DNA of 33,429 bases from Anaerolineales bacterium (GTDB taxonomy: Bacteria > Chloroflexota > Anaerolineae > Anaerolineales > UBA6668), in NCBI GenBank assembly GCA_020630175.1, contig JAHDBW010000011.1:14081-47509 (forward strand), in the 5' to 3' direction. Position 1 is the stretch's first letter, and each line of letters starts with the position of its first letter. The notes below the pieces were generated by a model. The model was given only the letters and a program-made list of their open reading frames with translations. It was not told the DNA's origin and ran no database searches. Shown piece by piece: positions 1 to 8,614 of the stretch. The position numbers and the translations under genes are program-made.

Positions 1-1121
1 GTCGGCGTTGGCGTGTTTGTATTTGCTGCGTTTTGCTGTTGTTCAACAGGTGTTGCAGTTGGATCAACAGTCGTTGTGGCTTGGGTCGTTGCCGTTACGG
101 TTGCGGCTACAGTAGCTGTTGTCTCAGCGCTTTGTGTTGGGACGGCGGCAACTTGTGCAGGCGTTGCTGTCGCGTCAAGCGTTGGTTCTACAATAACAAC
201 ATTGTTGTCTGCAACAGCGTTTGGATCTTTGGTTGGTGTTGCATTATTAGCAACAGCCGGGTTTGGCGAGTCGACAATGCCAGCAACAGTTTGGACATTT
301 TCAACATCGGTTGTCATTGTCAATTCTTGCGTATCATCGTTGACTGCCAATGTTGTGCGCAATGCAGTTTGGGCGACTTCATCGTAAGTGGCACCAAATA
401 AGGTAAGCAGCGTTTCACTAAATGAGATGTCAATATCACCACCGTTGGCAGCGATGTATTTGCGCATGTTTTCTAGCACAACATCGTTTAGTTCAGAGAT
501 AACAATATCTGTTTTACCTGTGTCTGGGTCTGTATTGATTGTGACTTTGATTGGAAAACTTTGCGAGGTGCGCACGCCGCTGCCTTGGCTGACTGCATCT
601 GCCATCAGTGCGCCAACAGCGTCTTCCGTACGGCCTTCAGATAGTGAGGCTAGTACAAAGCTGCTGAGTTCATCGTTTTCATCAGTGCCTGATTGCGCGT
701 TGAAGTTGCCCTCTTGCACAGTTGTGGGTGGTTCTTCTTCAATCATTTGTTCTGACGCGGCTAATGCGGCGCCCAGCACGTCTGTTTGAATAGTTTCTTC
801 AACTGGTGCAGCTTCTGCAGCGCTAGCGACCACGGCGGGGCTAACTGGGTCTACAAGTGACATGTTGCCCGTTTGCGCAGTTTGTGCGGTTGGCGCAGAT
901 GGTTCTTGCGGTTCTACAAATGCAATTTCTGGCTGAATAACAATTGTCGGTGGGGCGCTATTGAGGGCAACTAATGTATCAAAACTGGTCAGTGCTAGGA
1001 AGCCTACTGATGCAATAAAGAACGTAAAGAAAGCAACCCCGACAACCAAGACGATTGCCTGGAGCCAATAGCCAGCGCCAAGCCGATTGCTATTCCGTTG
1101 ATTGGATACTCGTTTTTTCAT
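1..1121 (-). CDS. Membrane-anchored Thr/Pro-rich extracellular protein, incomplete (C-terminus beyond the left edge)
   Basis: Own reverse-strand translation from ATG at 1121, open to the edge: MKKRVSNQRNSNRLGAGYWLQAIVLVVGVAFFTFFIASVGFLALTSFDTLVALNSAPPTIVIQPEIAF...SFPIKVTINTDPDTGKTDIVISELNDVVLENMRKYIAANGGDIDISFSETLLTLFGATYDEVAQTALRTTLAV...TATATPVEQQQNAANTNTPTP. One N-terminal TM followed by a long extracellular-type region. Absent from the ORF track because it has no stop inside the window. Confidence 0.8.
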   Translation of the reverse strand, partial: MKKRVSNQRNSNRLGAGYWLQAIVLVVGVAFFTFFIASVGFLALTSFDTLVALNSAPPTIVIQPEIAFVEPQEPSAPTAQTAQTGNMSLVDPVSPAVVASAAEAAPVEETIQTDVLGAALAASEQMIEEEPPTTVQEGNFNAQSGTDENDELSSFVLASLSEGRTEDAVGALMADAVSQGSGVRTSQSFPIKVTINTDPDTGKTDIVISELNDVVLENMRKYIAANGGDIDISFSETLLTLFGATYDEVAQTALRTTLAVNDDTQELTMTTDVENVQTVAGIVDSPNPAVANNATPTKDPNAVADNNVVIVEPTLDATATPAQVAAVPTQSAETTATVAATVTATTQATTTVDPTATPVEQQQNAANTNTPTP

Positions 1122-1410
1122 AAATCAATAATTCAAACAATAAAGTGCAATGTTCAACCGTATTGAACATTTACAACGCTGCAAACGTGCGCGCTACGGG
1201 TTGCAAACTGCAAGCCCATAAACAACAGCTCACGCCGCGATATGTGACGCGAGGCTGTATATGTATTTTGGATTGTGGCAATGTTGAATGTTGTTCTGAT
1301 TCCGAGTGTGCATCTTCCCGGAGTGTTGTCTATATTCTTCAGTCAGTAATTTGTCGCTAAAAAATATAGATGAACGTCTTCAACTCTATTGGAACATACC
1401 CAGGTTTTAG

Positions 1411-1444
1411 TGTCGATAAAAGATTGGTATCAAAAGGGTTAGAA
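1411..1444 (-). promoter_or_regulatory. Bipartite motif copy 1: TTCTAAC-N16-TTTTATCGACA (minus strand)
   Basis: Plus strand TGTCGATAAAA (1411-1421), 16 nt, GTTAGAA (1438-1444). Lies about 290 nt upstream of the ATG at 1121. Confidence 0.55.
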
Positions 1445-1491
1445 TATTTACCAATCTGGATAACACCCTGTGTAAACTTTGCGTAAAACAT

Positions 1492-1529
1492 AAAAACGCC
1501 TAGATGATAATGACCATTTAGGCGTTTTT
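1492..1529 (-). terminator. Intrinsic terminator downstream of the adhesin gene (possibly bidirectional)
   Basis: AAAAACGCCTA (1492-1502) and TAGGCGTTTTT (1519-1529) form an 11-bp stem flanked by A/T tracts. Confidence 0.75.
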
Positions 1530-1666
1530 GAGTAGAAATTAGGTATATGTAATTTAGATTACAGTGTAATGTAAGCTGCTTTACCTAAGCGTAGCATCGC
1601 GTCAAAGCACAATTTGACAACTCTTTTTGTTGCCAACTGCTTGCGTGCGCGGCTAACGGTTGTAAT

Positions 1667-4600
1667 TTAGTTTACGGGCTGTTCGCGTATAAATTCTGCG
1701 GTAGCCAGTAAGCGTTCTGCGAAGGTTTCGTTTTCTTCATCCCAATTGCTACAGGTGACAAGCAGTAACGTTTTGCCATCTGGGATGTAAAGCGATTCAA
1801 CTGCGCTTGGATCAACGTATTCACTGCTGCTGAATTGATAGACATAGTCCACGTTGTTCCAGCGGTACACAATCTCATCGCCGTCTTGCAACTGGTCTAA
1901 GTTGAGAAACGGCCCCGGATCAGTAGAGCCTAGCGTGACATGCGCAGCAAAGACCATTGCATACTTGTCATAAGGCTCAGCGCCTGTCGTGTGCAGCCAT
2001 CCAATTTGCCCGCCAAGGTCATCCAAATTCCATGTGACACCTTCGATTGGAATATCCGTAATCGCTTCATTGATTTCCAGCCGTGGAATAATCAGGTGCG
2101 GAATACGCGGGTCGGCTGGATCAACGATGACATCATCGGTTTCGGCGCTAGTTGTGTTGTCTGTGGCGTTTGCATCAGCATTCGTTGCTGCGCCTTCTGC
2201 ATCAGATTCAGCTTCTGCAACGGTTACGTTTGCTTGTGTCGAATCAGTCTCGATTACGTCAGTGGCTCCAGTGGTGTCATCATCGGCTAATGGAAGCAGT
2301 GCTGAGTCTTCAGCGTTGTCACGGGTGATTTCTTCCGGCTCTAAGACAATCACTGTTGAAGCCTCTTCTGAACCCACATCGCCGTCAGTTGCTGTTTCGG
2401 CGGCCTCTTGCAGTTCTACTGGTGCTAGCGCCACGCCAGCAACATCGGTTTCTAAATCTGACCGATAGTTGCTATCGCTCCAGCGCAGAATACCCCAGCC
2501 TAAGACGCCGAAAATCATCACAAATACTAGTCCAAGTGCGAAATACAGTCGTGAGGCGCGGGCCGGGCTGGCAGCCGCATACGCATCGTCTTCCTCACTG
2601 CGGCCGCGTGACACAAACCAGAGCACAGCAACGGTTACGAGTAGTAAGCCGAGCAGTAGCAGCACATCACGCACAACGTTCAGTGATTGGAATTGATCAA
2701 CCCCAGTGTTTGGAATTTCTTCTGGGATAACGGTGACCGTATCGCTATCTTGTGCGTTCCCAGCGGAACTGGTGACAGATGCAGTGTTGTTGATCACCGT
2801 GCCGGGCAGGGTGCTTGTTTTGACAATAACTTTGACCGTTACAGTGACCGATTGCTGCGGTGGAATACTCGCAACTGTCACCATTAGCATGTTAGTTGCC
2901 GCGTTGAAGGTTACTGTGCCGTTTGGCGAAGCCGTTGCACTTTGGTAAATGAAGCGATCTGACAACGTGTCTGTAATGGTGACATTGCGCAGGTCGGTTG
3001 TATTTGGATTGTTGACAACAATGTCAAAGTCAATGGCTTTGCCAGAGCGGGTAATGTCTGGATTAGCATCTTTGGTAATCGTTGGTGGATTTTGTGCAAT
3101 TGGCGTTGGCGTAATGCCTTGAACGTTTGTGCCTTTCAGGCCAGCATCAATATCTTCAACGTTGTCACCGCTTTGCACCGTAAACTCAGCAGTCCGCCCA
3201 GTTGTGGGGTCCGCATCGCTATCGATTGTGTCATCAAGACCCGCGTCTTGCGCGACAAGTTCAAAATCTGCCCCAGGAATGAAGCGCACTAGGTAGCTGC
3301 CGGGAGTTAGATCCCCAAACATGTACATGCCGCTAGCATCTGTAGTGGTGGTGCGGATGACGTTACCGGCTTGGTCTAACAAGTCAACGCGGATGCCTGC
3401 AACGCCGCCTTCAGCGTCTTCTTGCAGTGCGTTGTCATTGTCATCAAGGAAGGCTTCCCCTTTGACCTTGATCGGGCGGAACACACCGGCGTCAATGTCG
3501 TCTTTGTCGGTGCCATCCACAACAAAGCGTGGTGAGAGACCCGTGTCTGGGTTGGCGTCACTGTCTTTGGCGTCGTCATCCCCTTGATCACTAGCTGAGA
3601 ACTTGTAGTCATCACTAATGTCAAAGCGCACTTGGTATGTGCCCGGACGCACGCCGGTAAATTCGTAGCGGCCGCTCAGGTCGGTAATGGCGGTTTCAAG
3701 CACGTTGCCTTGATCGTCCAGTAATGTGACAACTTGATTGCCAATTCCCGGTTCGCCATCTTCTTGGATGCCGTTGCCGTTTAGATCATTGAATAACAAG
3801 TCGCCAATTGTTGAGAGCGGGACTAGGCCAGCGTCAACGTCCATGTTGTCTTCGCCAGAGTCGAGATCAATCAAATCGGTTTGGGCTGATGTTGGATCAA
3901 CGTCACTGTCTTTTGTGTCGTCTGTGCCTTGATCTTGAGCGCTGAATGCAACTGAGCCATCCGTTGGCAAGGTAACTTCTACGCGATATTGCCCCGGATT
4001 TAGACCAGTAAATTTGTAATCACCGTTTTCATCGGTTGTGGTTGTGGCGGCTTCAGTGCCATCTGCGTTTCGCAAAATGACGGTAATCCCAGCGATGCCG
4101 GCTTCACCATCATCTTGAACGCCATTGTCGTTAGCATCACTGAAGACACGATCACCAATACTGGCGAGTTTATAAATACCCGCGTCAATAGTGTCGTTAT
4201 CTTCGCTGCTTGCTAGTGTAATAACTGGCGAACGGCGCGTGTCTTGTGCAAAGTCACTGTCTGCCGCGTCATCGTCCCCTTGGTCTGCGCTTGTTAGTTG
4301 ATAGTCTGTTGGCAGGGTAATCTCAACAATGTAATTGCCCGGATCCAGATTGACAAAGCGATAGTTACCGTTTTCATCGGTGGTGGTGCTGTCTAGTTCA
4401 TTGCCGTCTTCATCTAGCAGTTTGACAACAACGCCAGCCACACCGTCTTCATCGGCGTCTTGAATGCCGTTTAGATTGTCATCTTCAAATACGCGATCAC
4501 CAAGCGAAGTGCCTTTGAAGATCCCCGCATCCACTGTGTCGTTATTGTCACCAGACTTCAGCTCGATTGGATCGGTGCGTCCGGTGTCGACTTTGGCATC

Positions 4601-7600
4601 ACTGTCTTTGGTGTCGTCATCGCCTTGGTCAACGTCAGAGATGGTGTAGCCATCTGGTTTTACAAACTCAACGATGTAAGTCCCAGGTGCTAAGTCGGTG
4701 AACTTGTAGTCGCCGTTTTCATCGGTGGTGGTGCTGTCTAGGCTGTCACCATTTTCATCAAGCAAGTTGACGGTAACACCAGCGACACCAGTTTCGCCCG
4801 CATCTTGGATGCCATCTGCATCTTCATCGTCAAAGACACGGTCACCAAGCATTGCTTTTTCAAAGATACCGGCGTCAACGTCATCGTTGTCTTCACCGGC
4901 GCTGAGGGCAATCACGGTCGTCATGCCGGTTGTCGGGTCAGCGTCACTATCTTTAGTGTCGTCATCACCGCTGTCTTGGCTGGTGAACATTTGCGTGTCA
5001 CCGGCTACGAACATGACTTTATAGTTGCCCGGTGCTAAATTGGTGAAGTCGTAATTCCCGTTTTCATCGGTCGTTGTGCTTGCCAATTCTGTATCTTGAT
5101 CGTCCAGCAATTTGACGGTTACACCGGCTACGCCAGCTTCATCCGCGTCTTGGATGCCATTGCCATTGCTATCAAGGAATACGGTATCGCCTAGTGCGGC
5201 GGCACCTAATATCCCAGCATCGACATCATTATTGTCTTCATTTGACGTTAGCTCAATGACGTCAGTGCGACCGGTTGTGGGGTCAGCGTCACTGTCTTTG
5301 GTGTCATCATCGCCGGTGTCTTTTGTTGTGAGCGTTTGGTCTGCAGTTGTTACAAACTCAACAATATAGCTGCCCGGTTTCAGGTCGGTGAAATCGTAAG
5401 CGCCATTTTCGTCAGTGGTTTGGCTGTCTAGCTCAGTGCCTTGGTCGTCCAATAATTTGACAGTTACACCGGCTACGCCAGCTTCATCCGCGTCTTGGAT
5501 GCCATTGCCATTGCTATCAAGGAATACGATGTCTCCTAGTGAAGCAGGTTTATAGACACCAGCATCAACGGTTTGGTTGTCATCACCTTCTGTGAGGGTG
5601 ATGGTTGCCGTGCGACCGGTTGTTGGGTCAGCATCACTGTCTTTGGTGTCATCATCGCCAGCGTCTTGCGCGGTGATGGTGTAAGCGTCTGGCACCATGA
5701 ATTCGACAATGTACGTGCCCGGAGCAAGCTGCGTGAATTGATAGTTACCGTCTGCATCGGTGGTTGTGCTTTCTAATTCCGTCCCATCGGCGTCCAGTAA
5801 TTTCACAACAATGCCAGCAATGCCGGGTTCATCTGTATCTTGAACGCCGTTTGCATTTAGGTCTTCAAAAACCAAGTCGCCTAAGGTATTGCGCGTTATT
5901 ACGTTTACAGTTGCATCGTCTTTGTCATCGACAGTGTTTCCAAGCGGATCCTTGGCTGTCACCATTGCGGTGTTCACAAAGTCTTTGACTACGCCCGTAA
6001 TCACACAGGTGTATTCTTCTGATGCTTGCGCGGCCAGCGTTGCAAATGTTCGGTCACAGTCTGGTGCGGTTGGATCGGTGACGACAACGTCAGTCAGATC
6101 AACATCGCCGGTGTTCGTCACCTTGATTGTGAATGTCACGTCATCACCTGCCAACACATCTTGAGTGTCTGGTGATTTTTCAATTTCGATGCTTGGGCGA
6201 ATAATCTTTACTTCTGCATCATCGTCGTCAGTGACAGTTTTGCCCGTTGTGTCTTTTGCTTCAACGGTAGCCACATTTACAAAGTCCTTCACAACCCCAG
6301 TCACTGTACAGGTGTACTCTTCAGAGGCGTTAGGTGCCAAGGTTGCAAATGTGCGTTCACATGCGGGCGATGTTGGGTCTTTGACTTCAATGTCGGTCAA
6401 AGCGATATCACCCGTGTTGGTGACTTTGATGGTGAAGGTAACGTCACTTTCGGCTAATACGTTTTGCGTGTCTGGTGATTTTTCAATTTCGATCCCAGAT
6501 GTGCCCGCAAAATAGTGGCTGATGCCGTCATCGGTGACAGGATCAATCGGATCGCCGCCGAGGTCTTCTAAAATTGGATCGCCATTGCTATCAGCAGGGA
6601 CGCCAGTTACGCTGGCTGGGCTGCTGTATTGACCAGCAACCGCAGTGACTGTTTCTGTACACACTGAGCTTGCGCCAACGGCTAAGAATGGAATTTCACA
6701 AACGGTGCCAAATGTTGGGTCAGTCACAACAACGTTGATCAGATCAACATTGCTGGTATTAGTAACGGTGTAATCAAATTCAACCGTGCTATCGACTGCC
6801 ACAACTGGGCCAGTTGGCTCAGGCGCTGGTTCGTCGTTGACGGTGACATCTAAGGTAATGCCGGTGGTGTAGCCAAAGTAGAAGCTAGGGTCGCTGGCTG
6901 TTAGCGTTTGATTTGGAATAAGCGCGGTGCCGGTTGCGGTACCGATATTGCTGTATTGGCCGGTGATGGCGGTGCCCGTAACGGTACACGTAAAGCTTTG
7001 ACCAGAGCCTAAGCTAGGGATTGCGCCTTCATTACAGTTGTAAACTGGTGGGTTTGCTGCTGGGTTGTTGATGACGCCAAGTTGGTCATCTTCCAACACA
7101 ATGTCGCTGATTTCAGAACCGGCTGTGTTGGCAATAATAAACGTCCAAGTCACAGCACTTTCTGCGGGCACATAAGCACCGGGTGCTAAGTTGGCGTCTT
7201 GTGGCAATTGGCCAGGGCCGTTTGTATATTTTTGAATGGCTAAGAAGGCTGGGGCGGTCAAACAGCCTAAGGCTTCATAGTCTTGACCACCGGCTGGGAA
7301 AGCGCCAATAACCGTTGCGTTCCCGGTTGTTTCATCAATCCGGAATAGCTGATCTTTGTCGTTATCATCTGGGCCATTGTTGCCGCTGCTGCCGTATAGC
7401 TGCCCATCATTGAAGAAGGCAAGCCCTTCAATATCATCAACAACTTCGTCTGTGCCTTGATAGAAGGTTGGGCCAACAATCCCCGTGTTGCCGTTTGGCA
7501 GTTCAATCACACCGGTGTCTTTGTTGATAATTACCAATGTGCCGCCGGTGCCACCATTGTTTGCAGCGCCGTACAGTACCCCATCCACTGGATTGATGGC

Positions 7601-8359
7601 AATGTCGTCGATGTCATCTTCTTCAGTTGGGAAGCCAGAAATTTCTACGTAGTCTGCCGTTCCGCCCAGAAAGCTGTTCGGGATATATTTACCGGTATCA
7701 ACATCGATCTTGATGAGCACATCTGGCGCGCCGCCGTTGCGGCGTTGTACGCCATAGAGCGTAGCCGGATTGGTCTTGATATCGAAAGAGAGCGAGTCAA
7801 TGTCATTGAAGATGACTGTACCGGCGCTACCGTTTGTGCTGCTGCCAATTGGCCCGATCGCGGTAAATTGGCCTGCTGTTGCTGAGGTTTGCAAGTAATC
7901 GATTGTGCCTAAGGTGCCACCATCGACCGCATAAAGCACATCACCACCGGGGCGAAATGCCATTGTTTCAATGTCATTTGTGCCAGTCGTGCCAACTTGC
8001 TGTGTGCTGCCATCGGCTTTGATAAGCATTACAACAGAGTCTGAATTGCCGTTGGCGCTTGTTTCATCTGCAATTGCAAAACAACTGTCAGAATAATCAG
8101 GTTGTGCCTCTTGCAGTGCGCCACTTGCGAAGGTGGGCATGGCTGAGACCAAGCTGATGATGAGTGCCAGACTCAAAATAAGCGCAGCGCGAACGCTACG
8201 TTTTGGATGTGCAACAACTGCACGATACGCGATATTACCCACAAGGATTCCCCATGTATTCATCTTTCTACTTCTTTCCCAATACTGTGCGTCGCAGTAA
8301 CCTGAGCGCGACGCAGCTCTACCTAATACAAATTGATAAATAAAAAATAATTGGTGCAT
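1667..8359 (-). CDS. Giant modular surface adhesin (beta-propeller-like, DUF11-type and SdrD-B-like repeats) with internal IPNTG sorting signal and fused C-terminal sortase domain
   Basis: Single 2230-aa ORF. The likely true start is M33 (ATG at 8263), preceded by purine-rich GAAGTAGAAAG and giving a signal peptide MNTWGILVGNIAYRAVVAHPKRSVRAALILSLALIISLVSAMPTFASG. Repeats follow, then EEIPNTG...VLLLLGLLLVTVAVLWFVSRGR, a second TM, and sortase motifs AAHVT, LLVTC and AERLL. Confidence 0.93.
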   Translation of the reverse strand: MHQLFFIYQFVLGRAASRSGYCDAQYWERSRKMNTWGILVGNIAYRAVVAHPKRSVRAALILSLALIISLVSAMPTFASGALQEAQPDYSDSCFAIADETSANGNSDSVVMLIKADGSTQQVGTTGTNDIETMAFRPGGDVLYAVDGGTLGTIDYLQTSATAGQFTAIGPIGSSTNGSAGTVIFNDIDSLSFDIKTNPATLYGVQRRNGGAPDVLIKIDVDTGKYIPNSFLGGTADYVEISGFPTEEDDIDDIAINPVDGVLYGAANNGGTGGTLVIINKDTGVIELPNGNTGIVGPTFYQGTDEVVDDIEGLAFFNDGQLYGSSGNNGPDDNDKDQLFRIDETTGNATVIGAFPAGGQDYEALGCLTAPAFLAIQKYTNGPGQLPQDANLAPGAYVPAESAVTWTFIIANTAGSEISDIVLEDDQLGVINNPAANPPVYNCNEGAIPSLGSGQSFTCTVTGTAITGQYSNIGTATGTALIPNQTLTASDPSFYFGYTTGITLDVTVNDEPAPEPTGPVVAVDSTVEFDYTVTNTSNVDLINVVVTDPTFGTVCEIPFLAVGASSVCTETVTAVAGQYSSPASVTGVPADSNGDPILEDLGGDPIDPVTDDGISHYFAGTSGIEIEKSPDTQNVLAESDVTFTIKVTNTGDIALTDIEVKDPTSPACERTFATLAPNASEEYTCTVTGVVKDFVNVATVEAKDTTGKTVTDDDDAEVKIIRPSIEIEKSPDTQDVLAGDDVTFTIKVTNTGDVDLTDVVVTDPTAPDCDRTFATLAAQASEEYTCVITGVVKDFVNTAMVTAKDPLGNTVDDKDDATVNVITRNTLGDLVFEDLNANGVQDTDEPGIAGIVVKLLDADGTELESTTTDADGNYQFTQLAPGTYIVEFMVPDAYTITAQDAGDDDTKDSDADPTTGRTATITLTEGDDNQTVDAGVYKPASLGDIVFLDSNGNGIQDADEAGVAGVTVKLLDDQGTELDSQTTDENGAYDFTDLKPGSYIVEFVTTADQTLTTKDTGDDDTKDSDADPTTGRTDVIELTSNEDNNDVDAGILGAAALGDTVFLDSNGNGIQDADEAGVAGVTVKLLDDQDTELASTTTDENGNYDFTNLAPGNYKVMFVAGDTQMFTSQDSGDDDTKDSDADPTTGMTTVIALSAGEDNDDVDAGIFEKAMLGDRVFDDEDADGIQDAGETGVAGVTVNLLDENGDSLDSTTTDENGDYKFTDLAPGTYIVEFVKPDGYTISDVDQGDDDTKDSDAKVDTGRTDPIELKSGDNNDTVDAGIFKGTSLGDRVFEDDNLNGIQDADEDGVAGVVVKLLDEDGNELDSTTTDENGNYRFVNLDPGNYIVEITLPTDYQLTSADQGDDDAADSDFAQDTRRSPVITLASSEDNDTIDAGIYKLASIGDRVFSDANDNGVQDDGEAGIAGITVILRNADGTEAATTTTDENGDYKFTGLNPGQYRVEVTLPTDGSVAFSAQDQGTDDTKDSDVDPTSAQTDLIDLDSGEDNMDVDAGLVPLSTIGDLLFNDLNGNGIQEDGEPGIGNQVVTLLDDQGNVLETAITDLSGRYEFTGVRPGTYQVRFDISDDYKFSASDQGDDDAKDSDANPDTGLSPRFVVDGTDKDDIDAGVFRPIKVKGEAFLDDNDNALQEDAEGGVAGIRVDLLDQAGNVIRTTTTDASGMYMFGDLTPGSYLVRFIPGADFELVAQDAGLDDTIDSDADPTTGRTAEFTVQSGDNVEDIDAGLKGTNVQGITPTPIAQNPPTITKDANPDITRSGKAIDFDIVVNNPNTTDLRNVTITDTLSDRFIYQSATASPNGTVTFNAATNMLMVTVASIPPQQSVTVTVKVIVKTSTLPGTVINNTASVTSSAGNAQDSDTVTVIPEEIPNTGVDQFQSLNVVRDVLLLLGLLLVTVAVLWFVSRGRSEEDDAYAAASPARASRLYFALGLVFVMIFGVLGWGILRWSDSNYRSDLETDVAGVALAPVELQEAAETATDGDVGSEEASTVIVLEPEEITRDNAEDSALLPLADDDTTGATDVIETDSTQANVTVAEAESDAEGAATNADANATDNTTSAETDDVIVDPADPRIPHLIIPRLEINEAITDIPIEGVTWNLDDLGGQIGWLHTTGAEPYDKYAMVFAAHVTLGSTDPGPFLNLDQLQDGDEIVYRWNNVDYVYQFSSSEYVDPSAVESLYIPDGKTLLLVTCSNWDEENETFAERLLATAEFIREQPVN
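1670..2115 (-). other. Sortase catalytic domain (class E/F-like) at the C-terminus of the adhesin
   Basis: DPRIPHLIIPRLEINEAITDIPIEGVTWNLDDLGGQIGWLHTTG...AMVFAAHVTLG...KTLLLVTCSNWD...FAERLLATAEF. Catalytic Cys codon at 1751-1753. Closely resembles the four neighbouring stand-alone sortases. Confidence 0.9.
2702..2716 (-). other. LPXTG-like sorting motif IPNTG
   Basis: ATT CCA AAC ACT GGG on the minus strand, followed by a hydrophobic segment and RGR: the classical tripartite cell-wall sorting signal layout, but internal rather than C-terminal. Confidence 0.75.
5118..5183 (-). repeat. Exact 66-bp direct repeat, copy A (within SdrD-B-like repeats)
   Basis: gttacaccggctacgccagcttcatccgcgtcttggatgccattgccattgctatcaaggaatacg, identical at 5463-5528. 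Confidence 0.9.
5463..5528 (-). repeat. Exact 66-bp direct repeat, copy B
   Basis: Identical to 5118-5183, offset 345 bp (115 codons, in register with the protein repeat). Confidence 0.9.
5891..7250 (-). repeat. DUF11/CARDB-like Ig-fold repeat region of the adhesin
   Basis: Two near-identical units starting IEIEKSPDTQ[ND]VLA..DVTFTIKVTNTGD, plus more divergent upstream units. A 26-bp exact repeat occurs at 6165-6190 and 6468-6493. Confidence 0.75.
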
Positions 8360-8508
8360 TTAGCAACAGTTACCCGTGACATCAACCCAATTGATGCCAC
8401 CTGTTGTGCTCTAAATTTGCAAATGATGTCTGTGTTATTTCAGGCCAAGGCGGCGCTGAACAGCACGTACATAAATACCCACTATATGTAATCAGACGGC
8501 GTGAATTC

Positions 8509-8542
8509 TGTCGATAAAGTAACCGTTAGTACTTTGTTTGCA
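8509..8542 (-). promoter_or_regulatory. Bipartite motif copy 2: TGCAAAC-N16-CTTTATCGACA (minus strand)
   Basis: Plus strand TGTCGATAAAG (8509-8519), 16 nt, GTTTGCA (8536-8542). Upstream of the adhesin start. Confidence 0.5.
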
Positions 8543-8614
8543 GCGCGTTATAAGTTTTGCAATTCACGTAATCTTGAGTTTTTAGCCGATTGCAACACAG
8601 ATTGTTGACTGTGA

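Larger units (their letters stand above)
3135..5890 (-). repeat. Eight tandem SdrD-B-like (Ca-binding Cna_B-type) protein repeats of about 115 aa
   Basis: Recurring [SAT]LGD.[VL]F.D.N.NG[IV]QD..E.G[IV]AG..V.LLD..G..L.[ST]TTTDE[NG]G.Y.F..L.PG.Y.V.F ... DQGDDDTKDSDADP.TGRT ... D..[TD]VDAG[IV]. Counted eight starts, from NTLGDLVF to VKGEAFLDD. Confidence 0.9.

Noticed and set aside
1145-1360. 71-aa Cys-rich plus-strand ORF in the intergenic region
   Set aside because: No RBS, no signal peptide or recognisable motif; overlaps the presumed 5' region of the left-edge minus-strand gene.
1411-1421. TGTCGATAAA as a sigma-28-type -10 element (GCCGATAA) on the plus strand
   Set aside because: It would point away from the genes it precedes and I found no TAAA -35 at the expected distance; the minus-strand bipartite reading fits better.
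3135-5890. Tandem repeats as a CRISPR or noncoding satellite array
   Set aside because: Periodicity of ~345 bp is in frame and corresponds to protein SdrD-B-like units; no short identical repeats with unique spacers.
7457-7885. 142-aa and other plus-strand ORFs antisense to the adhesin (1940-7885)
   Set aside because: Shadow ORFs produced by the repetitive codon pattern of the adhesin; translations lack recognisable domains.
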